Origin: Melioribacter sp051488665
GTDB taxonomy: Bacteria; Bacteroidota; Ignavibacteria; Ignavibacteriales; Melioribacteraceae
Length of the DNA stretch: 64,000 nt
Assembly (NCBI RefSeq): GCF_051488665.1
Contig: NZ_JBPSEG010000002.1
Location: 124,001 to 188,000, forward strand
Reading direction: 5' to 3'
Shown: positions 18,316-27,295 of the stretch, piece after piece
How positions within the stretch are numbered: the stretch's first letter is position 1
Layout of the letters: each line of letters opens with the position of its first letter
Program-made: the position numbers and the translations under genes
The notes under the pieces: model-generated
What the model was told of the DNA's origin: nothing
Seen by the model: the letters and a program-made list of their open reading frames with translations, nothing else
Databases searched by the model: none

Positions 18316-18316
18316 G

Positions 18317-18901
18317 TTATTCTACTTCTATGAAATCTCGAACGTCTACAATCATCATTCCGGCTGCTTTCGCCGCTTCGACGCCGAAGTCGCCGTCTTC
18401 ATATACAACGCAATATTCAGGTTCTGCGCCCAACTTTCCGGCAGCATAGAGAAACATATCGGGAGCCGGTTTGTGTTTGATATTGTCGTCCGCCGTTACA
18501 ATCAAATCGAAGTATTTATCGAGTCCGGTAACGGTTAAAGACTGGATTACATTTTCCTTAGAGCCGCCGGAAACTACAGCCATCGGCAATTTATTGTGAT
18601 ATTCATAGACAATCGAAGCTACAGGTTCAATCGGCTTTATGGAATCGGCGTGTTGTCTGAAATATTCATTTTTGGTTGAGACAATTTTTTCCGGGTCGGC
18701 GTCGGCGCCGAACTGCTCGTTATATAATTTAATTATTTCCTTCGACGGCATTCCTTTTTTCGAGAAGAAAAAATCATAGTCAAATTTATAACCGTAAAAA
18801 TTTATGGCGTATTCCCATGCTTTCAAATGTAAAGGCATAGTATCAACCAAAGTTCCGTCGCAATCGAACAATAGCGCTCTGGCTTTGGGATCGGGCTGCA
18901 T
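18317..18901 (-). CDS. HAD-superfamily phosphatase, beta-phosphoglucomutase-like
   Basis: The 194-aa protein contains the four HAD motifs: DCDGTLVDT (residues 13-21), VVSGGS with the motif-II serine, KPAPD with the motif-III lysine, and VYEDGDFGVEAA with the acidic motif IV. The helical cap between motifs I and II is of the subfamily IA type, seen in beta-phosphoglucomutases and small sugar phosphatases. The substrate is unknown. It lies 47 bases downstream of araA on the same strand and directly upstream of prmC, so it could serve the arabinose pathway as a sugar-phosphate detoxifier, but it could equally belong to the prmC unit. Confidence 0.88.
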   Translation of the reverse strand: MQPDPKARALLFDCDGTLVDTMPLHLKAWEYAINFYGYKFDYDFFFSKKGMPSKEIIKLYNEQFGADADPEKIVSTKNEYFRQHADSIKPIEPVASIVYEYHNKLPMAVVSGGSKENVIQSLTVTGLDKYFDLIVTADDNIKHKPAPDMFLYAAGKLGAEPEYCVVYEDGDFGVEAAKAAGMMIVDVRDFIEVE

Positions 18902-18948
18902 ATTTGTGCTCCTTTCAGAAATTCTAAGATTTTGAAGTACAAATATAC

Positions 18949-20445
18949 TTATTTCCCCGAATAATAGATTTCATTCCATTTCAATTCTTTTTTGAACTGA
19001 TTGATCTCCGTCGAATTGTCAATCAATAAAAACTCGACGCCGGCAATTTCGGCAAAGTCGTACAAATATTCCGAAGTGACGGACTGACTAAAACAAGTAT
19101 GATGAGCGCCGCCCGCATAAATCCAGGCAGTAGCCGCAGTATGAAGGTCGGGTTCCGGTTTCCATAAGGCTCGCGCAACAGGCAGTTTGGGAAGTTTATG
19201 TTCCGGTTCGACAACTTTAACGTTATTTACTATTAACCGGAAGCGGTTGCCCATATCAATCAGAGACGCATTGAGAGCGCTGCCGGGAGCGACGTCAAAA
19301 ACCAATCGAGGCGGATCGTCTTTCCCTCCGATTGACAAAGGATGAATTTCGAGTGTCGGTTTTTCTGCTGCTATCGATTCGCAGACTTCTAGCATATGTG
19401 CGCCGAGGACCAACGGATTTGCGGGGTCTAAATGATAAGTATAATCTTCCATAAACGAAGTTCCGCCATTCAAACCGGAAGACATAACTTTAACCGCTCT
19501 TACAAGAGCGGCGGTTTTCCAATCTCCTTCCGCCCCGAAACCGTACCCTTCCGCCATCAAACGCTGGACGGCAATACCGGGGAGCTGGCTCAATCCGTGC
19601 AGGTCTTCAAAAGTTGTAGTAAAACCGGCGAAGTTTCCCTCTTCCAAAAACTTTCTCATTCCGGCTTCTATTTTTGCCGCTTCGTATAGCCGGCGGTAAT
19701 TATCATCCCCCTCTTCGAAAGGCGTATTTATATTGTAAGATTTTTTATAAACTTCGATCAGTTCTTTAACCGCAGACTCGCTTACCTGGTTTACACAGGC
19801 AACTAAATCGCCGACTCCGAAACCGTATACCGAGTAACCGAGTTTTATCTGGGCTTCAACTTTATCGCCTTCAGTAACGGCTACGTCCCTCATATTATCT
19901 CCGAAGCGTGCAATACGCGCCCCCTGGGAATCAGCCCAAGCTATTGCGGCTCGCACCCAAACTGCAATTTTACCGATAATATTTTCATCCTGCCAATGTC
20001 CCGTTACAACCTTTCTATTCAATCCCATTCTCGTACAGATGAACCCGAATTCGCGGTCGCCGTGAGCAGCCTGATTCAAATTCATAAAATCCATATCGAT
20101 CCTGTCCCACGGAATGTCGCGATTAAATTGAGTGTGGAGATGCAAAAAAGGTTTGTTCAGCAAGTTCAATCCTCTTATCCACATTTTTGCAGGCGAGAAT
20201 GTATGCATCCAAAAAATCAAACCTGCGCACCTGGAGCTGCTGTTTGCTTCGATAGCCAGATTAGCAATGGCATCCGGCGTTGTTAAAACATCCTTGAAAA
20301 CAATTTGAACCGGAATTTTGTTTTTGGCATTAAATGCATCTACGATTGCAACCGAGTTCTCCTTAACCTTGGATAGAGTTTCCTGACCGTATAAATGCTG
20401 ACTTCCGGCGGCAAACCATATTTCATATTTATTAATATCAATCAT
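18949..20445 (-). CDS. araA: L-arabinose isomerase
   Basis: AraA converts L-arabinose to L-ribulose with Mn2+. The 498-aa length equals the family norm. Metal and catalytic residues are in place: the Glu of EGYGFGAEGDWK near 305, the Glu of SFMEDYTYH near 332, the His of GAHMLEVC near 349, and the His of GGAHHTCFS near 448. The start WFAAGSQHLYGQETL is also typical. It overlaps the end of araD by 4 bases. Last of the three catabolic genes of the operon running from 25766. Secure. Confidence 0.97.
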   Translation of the reverse strand: MIDINKYEIWFAAGSQHLYGQETLSKVKENSVAIVDAFNAKNKIPVQIVFKDVLTTPDAIANLAIEANSSSRCAGLIFWMHTFSPAKMWIRGLNLLNKPFLHLHTQFNRDIPWDRIDMDFMNLNQAAHGDREFGFICTRMGLNRKVVTGHWQDENIIGKIAVWVRAAIAWADSQGARIARFGDNMRDVAVTEGDKVEAQIKLGYSVYGFGVGDLVACVNQVSESAVKELIEVYKKSYNINTPFEEGDDNYRRLYEAAKIEAGMRKFLEEGNFAGFTTTFEDLHGLSQLPGIAVQRLMAEGYGFGAEGDWKTAALVRAVKVMSSGLNGGTSFMEDYTYHLDPANPLVLGAHMLEVCESIAAEKPTLEIHPLSIGGKDDPPRLVFDVAPGSALNASLIDMGNRFRLIVNNVKVVEPEHKLPKLPVARALWKPEPDLHTAATAWIYAGGAHHTCFSQSVTSEYLYDFAEIAGVEFLLIDNSTEINQFKKELKWNEIYYSGK

Positions 20446-21149
20446 TTTTCCCCCTGTTGTTTCTGTTGACCGTAATAAGCGTTGGGTCCGTGTTTTCTCA
20501 TAAAATGTTTGTTTAAAATGTGGTCGGGCAAGTTCTGAACGTCTTTGTTTAACGACAAAGTCTTAAAAGCAATTTCCGCAATTTTTTCGAGAATCAAATT
20601 TTTTTCGACTGATTCTTCGGGAGTTTTTCCCCAGCAAAAAGGTCCGTGTCCGGCTACAAGCACTCCGGGAACCGATTCGATATTCATCCCCTTCAATCTT
20701 TCGATTATAACCAGACCGGTATTTTTTTCATAATCATTTAAAACTTCGTCTTCAGTCAAAAATCTTGTAAGAGGCACCTGACCGTAAAAATTGTCTGCGT
20801 GGGTAGTGCCGAGGCACGGAATTTCCATAAGCGCCTGGGCAAAGACCGTTGCATAAGTGCTGTGAGAATGAGTTATTCCGTTGATTTCCGGGTAAGCTTT
20901 ATAGAGTTCGAGATGAGTCGGAGTATCGGAAGAAGGTTTCAATTCGCCTTCGACGACTTTGCCGTTCATATCGACCACAACCATATCGTCGGCTGTCATC
21001 TCGTCGTAATCGACGCCGCTCGGTTTTATTACGACGAGGTTTTTATCTCTGTCGATACCGCTTACGTTTCCCCATGTCGAAATAATAAGGTTATATTCCA
21101 CTAGCCTTAAATTAGCGTCGAAGACTTCTCTTTTTAAGTTTTCAAGCAT
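20442..21149 (-). CDS. araD: L-ribulose-5-phosphate 4-epimerase
   Basis: AraD interconverts L-ribulose 5-phosphate and D-xylulose 5-phosphate, sending arabinose to the pentose phosphate pathway. The 235-aa class II aldolase-fold protein has TWGNVSGIDR near residue 25, KPSGVDYDEM for phosphate binding, SSDTPTHLELY with the acidic residue, the zinc histidines in THSHSTYATVFAQ near 95-97, and CLGTTHADNFYG; the third zinc histidine is in VAGHGPFCWG. Its start shares one base with the end of araB, and its end overlaps araA. The araB-araD-araA order is compact and co-directional. Secure. Confidence 0.96.
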   Translation of the reverse strand: MLENLKREVFDANLRLVEYNLIISTWGNVSGIDRDKNLVVIKPSGVDYDEMTADDMVVVDMNGKVVEGELKPSSDTPTHLELYKAYPEINGITHSHSTYATVFAQALMEIPCLGTTHADNFYGQVPLTRFLTEDEVLNDYEKNTGLVIIERLKGMNIESVPGVLVAGHGPFCWGKTPEESVEKNLILEKIAEIAFKTLSLNKDVQNLPDHILNKHFMRKHGPNAYYGQQKQQGEK

Positions 21150-22849
21150 TATTCACCGCTCCTGACTTTATCTCTTATTTTTAATAAATCTTTCATTACG
21201 TTATAAAGATTTTCTTTATAATCTTTTGTGCCGAAAGAATCGTGCAGCTGCGAATAAAGCCGATAAAGTTCTTTATATATTTCGTGATTCCGGGGAATCG
21301 GATTATAAACTTTACTGATTCCTGTCATCGATTCCTGAGCGTCAATAATGAAATCGTAACCGCCTGCGGACTTTCCTGCGGCAACGGCGGCAAATATAGC
21401 GGCTCCTAGCGCGGGCGTCTGTTCGCTTCGGGATACTTTCATAGTACGGTTTGTAATGTCGGCATATATCTGCATCAATAATTTATTTTTAACTGCGAGT
21501 CCTCCGCAATTGACTACTTCCTCGACACGGACGCCGTATTCCTCGAGTCTGTCGATAATCTTCAAAGCTCCGAAGCCGGTAGCTTCGATTAACGTTCTGT
21601 AAATTTCAGGCGCGGTAGTATGGAGCGTTTGACCGATTAACAAACCGGTCAAACGGACGTCTACCAGGATTGTTCTGTTGCCGTTATTCCAATCGAGCGC
21701 CAGCAGACCGCTTTCGCCCGGTTTCAGTTTTTCCGCTTCTTCGCCGAGCATTTTGAATTTATCGTCGATTGTATTGCCGAATTTGTCCGGTACGAGATTA
21801 TTAACAAACCAAAGGAAAATGTCGCCTACGCCCGATTGACCGGCTTCGATGCCAAAGTAATCTTCCATAACCGATCCGTCTACAATGCCGCATACGCCTT
21901 CGATATCGTTCAATTTTTCTTTACAGGGATGAATCATAATGTCGCAGGTGCTTGTGCCGATTATCTTAACAAGAGTTCCCTTTTTAATTCCCGCACCGAC
22001 GGCGCCCATATGAGCGTCGAATGCGCCGACAGCAATTGCAGTCTCTTTGCTAAGTCCAAGTTTTTCAGCCCATTCAGGCGATAGGTTTCCGATTTTAACA
22101 TTAGAAGGATAAGCCGTTTCGTAAAGTCTGTCCCGTAGATCTTCCAGACCTGGCGATAGTTTTTTCAAAAACTCTTTGTCGGGCAAACCTCCCCATTGTT
22201 TGCTGTACATAGCTTTATGACCGGCGGCGCAAACGCTTCTTTTGATTTCTTTCGGATTGGTATTGCCCGTCAAAGCGGCGGGAATCCAGTCGCAAATTTC
22301 AACCCAGCTGTACGCAGCTTCAAATACTTCCGGGTCGATATTTTTGCAATGCAAAATTTTGCTCCAGAACCACTCCGACGAATAAACTCCGCCGATTTTA
22401 GCTAAATACTGAGGGCGAATTTCCGAAGCTACTCTTGTAATGTAAGCCGCTTCTTCATAACTCGTATGATCTTTCCACAGCCAGACGTACGCATTGGGAT
22501 TATCCTTGAATTTTTCGTAGCTGCTCAAAGGTTTTCCATATTCGTCTACGGGCATAGGACTGCTGCCGGTTGTATCGACGCCGATTCCGATTACGTCTTC
22601 GTTTTTAAATTCTGGATTATTCTCTCTGGCAATACGAAGAGCTTCTTTAATTGTTACTTCTATGCCCTTTAAATAGTCGGCGGCATTTTGTCGGGCAAGT
22701 TCGGGATTTTTATGGTCTATAATAACCCCGTTTTCTCCCGTAGGATACGGAAAAACATAGCTTGCTAATTCCTCGCCGTTCCCCAATTCAACTATCAGGG
22801 AACGGCATGAATTCGTACCGAAATCGAGTCCGATTGTATATTTTGCCAT
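21149..22849 (-). CDS. araB: Ribulokinase
   Basis: AraB phosphorylates L-ribulose with ATP. The 566-aa FGGY-family kinase begins with GLDFGTNSCRSLIVE (phosphate-1 motif), has GVDTTGSSPMPVDEYG, VWLWKDHTS, WVEICDWIPAALTG and the nucleotide-binding IGTSTCDIMIHP near residue 298, then the C-terminal VVNCGGLAVKNKLLMQIYADI. The length and the DHTS sequence fit ribulokinase rather than xylulokinase. Five bases separate it from the symporter gene upstream. Secure. Confidence 0.95.
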   Translation of the reverse strand: MAKYTIGLDFGTNSCRSLIVELGNGEELASYVFPYPTGENGVIIDHKNPELARQNAADYLKGIEVTIKEALRIARENNPEFKNEDVIGIGVDTTGSSPMPVDEYGKPLSSYEKFKDNPNAYVWLWKDHTSYEEAAYITRVASEIRPQYLAKIGGVYSSEWFWSKILHCKNIDPEVFEAAYSWVEICDWIPAALTGNTNPKEIKRSVCAAGHKAMYSKQWGGLPDKEFLKKLSPGLEDLRDRLYETAYPSNVKIGNLSPEWAEKLGLSKETAIAVGAFDAHMGAVGAGIKKGTLVKIIGTSTCDIMIHPCKEKLNDIEGVCGIVDGSVMEDYFGIEAGQSGVGDIFLWFVNNLVPDKFGNTIDDKFKMLGEEAEKLKPGESGLLALDWNNGNRTILVDVRLTGLLIGQTLHTTAPEIYRTLIEATGFGALKIIDRLEEYGVRVEEVVNCGGLAVKNKLLMQIYADITNRTMKVSRSEQTPALGAAIFAAVAAGKSAGGYDFIIDAQESMTGISKVYNPIPRNHEIYKELYRLYSQLHDSFGTKDYKENLYNVMKDLLKIRDKVRSGE

Positions 22850-22854
22850 GATTA

Positions 22855-24609
22855 TTACCCGCTGAAATAGATATAAGCGCCGAGAATCATAAGTACAACA
22901 ATAATTGAAGCAATAACATCAACCGCATTCCAGCTTGCGCGGGATTCCCTTCTGTGCTCGTCCGTAATCGTTCCGAATGTCAATCCTTTTATTTTTTCAT
23001 ATTCCGGTTCTTCGGTTGCGTAACTTACCGCATACATAACAATAAGACTTACCAAAAAGATAAGCAGACTGTAATACTGGAAGAAGATATTATTTAATAT
23101 CCATAAGAGAGAACCCTGTTCGTACTGGAAGCCGGAGACGAGTTTGACCGGAGTGTCGATAGCGAGCCTGAAAATTCCGAGAGCAAAGCCGCTGAACAAA
23201 GCAGCCAGAGCGCCTTTGGCATTCAAACGTTTATTAAATATTCCCGCAAAGAATACAACGAAAATCGGAGGAGCAAGATATGCCTGTACTCCCTGCAGAT
23301 AATCGTACAAACCTTTACCGCCGCGAATTACAGGCAGCCAGAGCAATCCGATTATAACCATCACGGTTGTCGCTACTCTACCCACCCAGACGAGTTTTTC
23401 CTGAGTGACATGCGGTTTTAATCTCGAGTAAAAGTCGATCGTAAACAGCGTTGAACAAGCGTTAAATACGCCGGCTAAAGAACTCATTAATGCAGCCAGC
23501 AGACCTGCAACCACCAATCCTCTGATGCCTACGGGCAAAATATGAGCCACCATCATCGGAAACGCCTGTTGCGCATTGTCGCGAATTATCTGTCCGTCCG
23601 GACCGATTAACTGTTCCGAGAAAGCAGGCACCTTGCCGCTTACAGCCAACGCATAAAAAATGATGCCCGGAATAATAAAAATGAAAACGGGCAATAATTT
23701 AAAGAAAGCTGCTGCAATCGAGCCTCTTCTGGCTTCCCTTTCGTTCGGAGCGGACAAAACGCGTTGAACAATATACTGGTCCGTAGTCCAGTACCACAGA
23801 CCGATAATCGGAGCGCAAAAGAGCATTCCGATCCATGGATAATTATCGTTAAAATACCATGCCATTCTGCCCGCTTCTTTTACGGGCGCCCAGGTTGCTT
23901 CGACTCCGGCAGGCACAAGAGGTTTCCACAAGTTGAACATTTCCGAGCCGGCGATTGCTTTCAGTTCGCTCCAGCCGCCCAAATACTGTAAACCGAAATA
24001 AGTTACGAGAATCGAACCGATAATAAGTATTATAGTCTGAAGCGCTTCCGTATAAGCCACAGCAGCCATACCGCCCAATACCGTATAAATACCTGTTATA
24101 ACGATTACAAGTATGGAACCGATCCAGAAACTGTCGAGACCGAGAAAATTTATATCAGGCAGAAGAACGGAGAAAACAATACCTCCTGCGAATACTCCGA
24201 CAGCAATTTTAGTTAATACATAAGCCACCAACGAGATACCGGAAAGCACCGTACGCGCGGTCGGAGAAAACCGGCGTTCCAGAAATTCCGGCATTGTATA
24301 AACTCTGGAACGAAGATAGAAAGGCACCATTACCCAGCCCAGCACCAGCAAACACCAGGCGTGTAATTCATAGTGAGCCATCGCAACGCCGTCGGTAGCT
24401 CCCGAACCCGCCAGACCGACAATATGCTCTGACCCGATATTAGATGCAAAAATTGAAGCTCCTACTATAAACCATCCCAGATGTCTGCCTGCCAGGAAAT
24501 AATCGTCGGTGGTTTTTTTCTGTTTTTTGATAACCCACCAAGCAAGCCCCAATATGATGGCAAAATAGCCAAATATTATAATCCAATCGAGAGTGTAAAG
24601 TGTGCTCAT
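22855..24609 (-). CDS. SGLT-type sodium/sugar symporter
   Basis: This 584-aa membrane protein of the solute:sodium symporter family has about 14 spans. The signatures are those of sugar carriers related to Vibrio vSGLT and animal SGLTs: DYFLAGRHLGWFIVGASIFASNIGSEH near residue 36, YTMPEFLERRFS, and YWTTDQYIVQRVLSA near residue 266 with the sugar-site region. Its position between the mutarotase and ribulokinase genes of the arabinose operon implies L-arabinose (or a related aldose) import with Na+. The family call is strong; the substrate is from context. Confidence 0.92.
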   Translation of the reverse strand: MSTLYTLDWIIIFGYFAIILGLAWWVIKKQKKTTDDYFLAGRHLGWFIVGASIFASNIGSEHIVGLAGSGATDGVAMAHYELHAWCLLVLGWVMVPFYLRSRVYTMPEFLERRFSPTARTVLSGISLVAYVLTKIAVGVFAGGIVFSVLLPDINFLGLDSFWIGSILVIVITGIYTVLGGMAAVAYTEALQTIILIIGSILVTYFGLQYLGGWSELKAIAGSEMFNLWKPLVPAGVEATWAPVKEAGRMAWYFNDNYPWIGMLFCAPIIGLWYWTTDQYIVQRVLSAPNEREARRGSIAAAFFKLLPVFIFIIPGIIFYALAVSGKVPAFSEQLIGPDGQIIRDNAQQAFPMMVAHILPVGIRGLVVAGLLAALMSSLAGVFNACSTLFTIDFYSRLKPHVTQEKLVWVGRVATTVMVIIGLLWLPVIRGGKGLYDYLQGVQAYLAPPIFVVFFAGIFNKRLNAKGALAALFSGFALGIFRLAIDTPVKLVSGFQYEQGSLLWILNNIFFQYYSLLIFLVSLIVMYAVSYATEEPEYEKIKGLTFGTITDEHRRESRASWNAVDVIASIIVVLMILGAYIYFSG

Positions 24610-24641
24610 AACGGTACCATCTATTTGTTGTGAAATATTGA

Positions 24642-25766
24642 TTATTTCATAATGCCGAAATGATAAACGGTTTTTTGACGATAAAGTTCGCCCGGTCTTA
24701 ACAGAGGCGAAGCGAAATTATCTTTATTCGGTGAATCGGGGAAAAATTGCGGCTCCAAACATAGAGCGGTTCTGTAATTATATTTTATGCCTCCTTTACC
24801 TACAATTGTTCCGTTTAAAAAATTTCCCGAATAAAATTGAATGCCTGGCTGATCGGTAAAAATTTCCAATACCCTTCCGCTTTCGGGGTCGGTAACCGTT
24901 ACGGCTTTTCTCACTTTACCGTTATAACCGTTCAAAGCCCAATTATGGTCGTATCCTTTGCCGTACTTCAGTTGAGTATAATCATCGTTAATTCGCGCTC
25001 CGATTGCAGCCGGCTTTCTGAAATCCATCGGAGTATTATCCACCGGCGCTATTTCGCCCGTCGGTATTAACTCCGAATCGATAGGAGTAAAATTATCCGC
25101 ATTAATCGTCAGGATGTGATCTAGAATGGTATTTTCAAAATTACCCGACAGATTATAATACGCGTGATTGGTAAGGTTTAATATTGTGGGTTTATCAGTC
25201 GAGCCCGTATATTCGATGACAAGATCGTTGTTGTCGTTCAAAGAGAATTTTACTTCCACGTCTACATTACCCGGATAGCCTTCGTAGCCGTCAGGACTGC
25301 GAAGTTTCATAACAACGTACGAGCTCGTATCGCCGGCAACTATATCCGAATCCCATACCAATTTATGGAATCCTTTTACTCCGCCATGAAGATGATTGTT
25401 GCCGTCGTTAATTGTAAGTTGATATTCATTATCATCGATTCTAAATTTTCCTTTGCCGATACGGTTGGCATATCTTCCGACGGTAACGCCTATAAAAGAA
25501 TTGTCGTTAACGTAACCGCTCAGAGAATCGAATCCTGCTATAACGTCGGCGAAATTACCGTCTTTATCGGGAGTAACAATCGATACAAGAGAAGCGCCGT
25601 AATTGGTAAGTTTAACGGTCATACCGTTGGAGTTTTTCATAGTGTAGAGAAAGACGGGAGAGCCGTCCGGAGCTATGCCGAAATTATCTTGAGTTATTTT
25701 GTTCCCGTGGTTTGAAGAGCAAGACAACATAATTGCCGCCAGCAAAATAATTGTTATTCTCCCCAT
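24642..25766 (-). CDS. Aldose 1-epimerase (mutarotase), lipoprotein
   Basis: The enzyme interconverts alpha and beta anomers of aldoses. The 374-aa protein has NHLHGGVKGFHKLVWD near residue 128, TNHAYYNLSGN near 206 and GIQFYSGNFLNG near 312, with the catalytic His and Glu (CLEPQFFPDSPN) present. The N-terminus carries a lipoprotein signal peptide, AAIMLSCSSN, with cysteine 16 as lipidation site, so it acts in the periplasm or at the outer membrane before uptake, unlike cytosolic GalM. It is the first gene of the arabinose operon, with a candidate promoter at 25843-25870. The substrate is probably L-arabinose, from context. Confidence 0.93.
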   Translation of the reverse strand: MGRITIILLAAIMLSCSSNHGNKITQDNFGIAPDGSPVFLYTMKNSNGMTVKLTNYGASLVSIVTPDKDGNFADVIAGFDSLSGYVNDNSFIGVTVGRYANRIGKGKFRIDDNEYQLTINDGNNHLHGGVKGFHKLVWDSDIVAGDTSSYVVMKLRSPDGYEGYPGNVDVEVKFSLNDNNDLVIEYTGSTDKPTILNLTNHAYYNLSGNFENTILDHILTINADNFTPIDSELIPTGEIAPVDNTPMDFRKPAAIGARINDDYTQLKYGKGYDHNWALNGYNGKVRKAVTVTDPESGRVLEIFTDQPGIQFYSGNFLNGTIVGKGGIKYNYRTALCLEPQFFPDSPNKDNFASPLLRPGELYRQKTVYHFGIMK

Positions 25767-25842
25767 AATAATGCCCTATAAAATTAATAAAAAATTTGCC
25801 GGGTACTTAAAGAAATAACACAAATCGAAATTCTTGATGTGA

Positions 25843-25870
25843 ATAATAAAACTATAATTACTTTTTTCAA
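25843..25870 (-). promoter_or_regulatory. Candidate promoter of the arabinose operon
   Basis: On the minus strand TTGAAA (25870-25865) and TATTAT (25848-25843) are spaced by 16 bases, close to a sigma-70 type -35/-10 pair, about 75 bases before the mutarotase ATG. The region is AT-rich, so a chance match is possible, and promoters in this group often follow a different consensus. No clear operator palindrome is seen beside it. Confidence 0.35.
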
Positions 25871-25912
25871 AACATTTTTTTGGAGAACTTTGGAGAGGAG
25901 CAAAGATAGGAA

Positions 25913-25937
25913 GGGTATCCCGAATACAAGGATACCC
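25913..25937 (-). terminator. Hairpin terminator after the respiratory operon
   Basis: GGGTATCC and GGATACCC form a perfect 8-bp stem around a 9-base loop. It begins 8 bases after the stop of the membrane cytochrome c gene on the minus strand, and the 3' side reads TTCCTATCTTTG, only moderately T-rich. It plausibly ends the 14.7-kb ACIII/oxidase operon and insulates it from the arabinose operon. Confidence 0.65.
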
Positions 25938-25944
25938 GTAAAAT

Positions 25945-27285
25945 TTATTTTTTGTACGTGCTCAACAGATAGTCCGCAACGGCTTCGGCTTCCGCCGGCT
26001 TGAGTCCTTGATTAGGCATGGCGGGATAATCGGGATTTACTTTTACCGGATTCAAAATAAATTTAACCAACTCTTCTTTCTTCCCTTCGTATTTAGGAAG
26101 AGTTTCGTTATAAGGCGGACCTACCAGTTTCTTGTCGAATTGATGGCATGCGATACATTTTCCATTGTAAATATCCGCGCCGTTTATTACTACTTTCTTC
26201 AAGCCGTATTCTTCTTCAAGTGCGGATTTATATTCATCGTAATTTGCCGCAAGCAATGCAAATTGCTTTTTCGTCGCCGTATCCAACGAAGAATATTCCT
26301 GCATTACAATGAAGAATACCGCCAGAACGAATAAATAGACTAACGACGAGGCATATCTGATTTGAGCGTCCCTGATCATAAGATAAAACAGAACGCTAAT
26401 AAACATGACGACAAAGAGCGCCAATAGCGTATAAGCAAACAGATTGTACGACAATGCCTGATTCGATTTTACCATTATCGATATGATAATAAACAAAGGC
26501 AATATTATCGAAATGACCAGGCCTGTTCTTAGTCCGAAATTTTTTATAAAGTCAAAGTATTTTTCGTCTGATTTAACTGCATCGGAGGAATATGATTTAT
26601 AAATAATGAAAGCTGCTGTAAATCCTAAAGAAAACAAAATTATCTGTAAGAATCCCGCCAAAGTCTGCAACGAAAAAATTATATGAACAAAATAATTGCC
26701 GGAGTTCCATAATTCCGGGCGGGTCGTAAAATTCAATGAACCTGCAAATAAATAAACGGACGCCAACAATAACGATAGTCCGAATACGCCGGATTTTCTC
26801 AAAAGCTTATTGGTACGACTCAAGTAGAAAGACGATTCTTCTTTAATTTCTTCTTTAATATTTTCATTCTCGGTTACAGCGCCCAGTATATCTCTCATAT
26901 GGAAGCTGTATTTGTACGTATAGACAAATATAATGGCGGCGATATAAACTATCGAAGAAAGAATGATATAGCCTGCGGCAGGCGCATTCGAAAGGTGCAA
27001 AAGTTGAGCCACGCTGAACGCTATACTCAACAAAGGCACCAATCCCAGTCCGAACGCTGATACCTTATTGAAGGTTACCAGGTCAATAAGAAATTTTGAA
27101 AATTTATAATGAGCGGTATTGTTGTTTTTTTCGCTTTTGTTTTTAAAGAAAAGAGAAAAAGTCAGCGATCCAATCAGCAAACCGACATAGGGAATAAAAA
27201 TCAATAATGCCAGCGCCATCAAATATTTAAGCAGAACCATATGATGCGCGGATTGCGGCAATACATATTTGTCTAAGAATTCCAT
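25945..27285 (-). CDS. Polytopic membrane protein with C-terminal cytochrome c domain
   Basis: The 446-aa protein has about eight membrane spans (roughly residues 18-47, 76-97, 103-124, 166-183, 199-228, 254-272, 281-303, 312-328) and then a periplasmic class I cytochrome c domain with one heme motif, CIACH, at 377-381 and a likely methionine ligand in YPAMPNQG. Histidines 14/15, 97, 129 and 201 lie in or beside the spans and could bind heme b; the opening HHMVLLKYLMALALL loosely recalls CydA-like quinol oxidase subunits. I do not recognise a characterised family. It is the last gene of the ACIII/oxidase operon, 10 bases after ctaB, so an electron-transfer role with these complexes is likely. 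Confidence 0.8.
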   Translation of the reverse strand: MEFLDKYVLPQSAHHMVLLKYLMALALLIFIPYVGLLIGSLTFSLFFKNKSEKNNNTAHYKFSKFLIDLVTFNKVSAFGLGLVPLLSIAFSVAQLLHLSNAPAAGYIILSSIVYIAAIIFVYTYKYSFHMRDILGAVTENENIKEEIKEESSFYLSRTNKLLRKSGVFGLSLLLASVYLFAGSLNFTTRPELWNSGNYFVHIIFSLQTLAGFLQIILFSLGFTAAFIIYKSYSSDAVKSDEKYFDFIKNFGLRTGLVISIILPLFIIISIMVKSNQALSYNLFAYTLLALFVVMFISVLFYLMIRDAQIRYASSLVYLFVLAVFFIVMQEYSSLDTATKKQFALLAANYDEYKSALEEEYGLKKVVINGADIYNGKCIACHQFDKKLVGPPYNETLPKYEGKKEELVKFILNPVKVNPDYPAMPNQGLKPAEAEAVADYLLSTYKK

Positions 27286-27295
27286 ATACGAACCA

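Noticed and set aside
25767..25912. AraR-type operator upstream of the arabinose operon
   Set aside because: Only AT-rich sequence with no convincing palindrome; not reported as an operator.
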